Shown: piece after piece, positions 6,036-6,460 of the stretch
How the letters are laid out: each line of letters starts with the position of its first letter
Position numbering within the stretch: the stretch's first letter is position 1
Assembly (NCBI GenBank): GCA_016840645.1
Contig: JAEORY010000231.1
Coordinates: 1 to 6,460, forward strand
Origin: Candidatus Borrarchaeota archaeon
Lineage (GTDB): Archaea > Asgardarchaeota > Sifarchaeia > Borrarchaeales > Borrarchaeaceae
Reading direction: 5' to 3'
Length of the DNA stretch: 6,460 nucleotides
Program-made: the position numbers and the translations under genes
The notes under the pieces: model-generated
The model's input: the letters and a program-made list of their open reading frames with translations, nothing else
Told to the model about the DNA's origin: nothing
The model's database searches: none

Positions 6036-6460
6036 ATGGCGAATAAAGACGCAGCATTCGGGCTAAAACCAGTCCGCATGATGGGTGGATCTCCATATAG
6101 TGGCGGACAATCTCGTTATAGAATTGCTAACAATCAAAGTGGTGCTATCTTCCAAGGTGATTTGTGTAAACAACTCACTGGTGGTGTGGTAGGACGACAT
6201 GCTGCAGCAGATACAGCTGCAATTGTTGGTGTATTCAACGGATGCCAATATACTGATCCAACCTCAGGCGAGCAGGTATTTAGTAATTATTATCCAGGTA
6301 GCATCGCTGCCGATGACATTATTGCTTTTGTCATTGACGACAGAAATGTTGTCTTTTCAGTACAAGCTGATGCAGCTTTTCCAATTGCAGACTTGTTTGG
6401 AAACTTTGACATTGTTGATAATGCAACAACTGGCGATACTAAAAGTGGAACTTCAAACCT
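6036..6460 (+). CDS. Probable major capsid protein, N-terminal part (3' partial)
   Basis: The frame is open from ATG 6036 to the window end, giving 141 residues of a longer protein. It begins MANKDAAFGLKPVRMMGG, an opening I associate with a capsid or head structural family of marine phages. Further conserved-looking parts are GGQSRYRI (23-30), IFQGDLC (38-44), IVGVFNGCQYTDP (61-73), FSNYYPG (80-86) and the stretch DDIIAFVIDDRNVVFSVQAD (91-110), a strand-rich pattern with no coiled coil or membrane segment. The position right after scaffold and the best-isolated ribosome site support a highly expressed shell protein. The main alternative is a capsid decoration or other head protein, with the true major capsid protein further right. 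The C-terminal half is outside the window, so an HK97-type fold cannot be confirmed here. Confidence 0.7.
   Translation, partial: MANKDAAFGLKPVRMMGGSPYSGGQSRYRIANNQSGAIFQGDLCKQLTGGVVGRHAAADTAAIVGVFNGCQYTDPTSGEQVFSNYYPGSIAADDIIAFVIDDRNVVFSVQADAAFPIADLFGNFDIVDNATTGDTKSGTSN

Overview
The window is a compact, AT-rich stretch of tailed double-stranded DNA phage genome (Caudoviricetes), or a prophage or metagenomic contig of one. It holds the DNA-packaging and capsid-assembly module. Every supported gene is on the + strand. They abut or overlap by 1-4 bases, and the only real gap is 31 bases, just before the last gene. Nothing chromosomal is visible: no tRNA, rRNA, insertion sequence, integrase or CRISPR array. 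The low GC, AGA-rich arginine codons and the family types (P22-like portal, GroES-like protein, conserved small proteins) resemble phages of AT-rich marine bacteria such as pelagiphages and uncultured marine phages. That host assignment is inference from remembered resemblance, not a search result.

Layout, left to right: (1) the C-terminal nuclease part of the large terminase, cut by the left edge; (2) a 158-residue cysteine-rich protein of unknown function; (3) an 826-residue portal protein with an acidic N-terminus and a glutamine-rich coiled-coil C-terminus; (4) an 80-residue very basic DUF6496-like protein; (5) a 60-residue acidic helical protein; (6) a GroES-like co-chaperonin with a charged N-terminal extension; (7) a 312-residue probable scaffolding protein; (8) a 157-residue conserved phage protein of unknown role; (9) the first 141 residues of a probable capsid protein, cut by the right edge.

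How they work together: scaffold and capsid protein would co-assemble a procapsid on the portal ring, the terminase would dock on the portal and pump DNA in, and the GroES-like protein probably works with the host GroEL to fold a capsid or other virion protein. Shine-Dalgarno sites are clear only before genes 4, 8 and 9. The other internal genes start inside or within two bases after the upstream stop codon, which suggests translational coupling along one late transcript.

I found no convincing evidence of a wholly new system. The items most worth a second look are the cysteine-rich protein between terminase and portal, the extended GroES-like protein, and two hairpins inside coding sequence upstream of the probable capsid gene.
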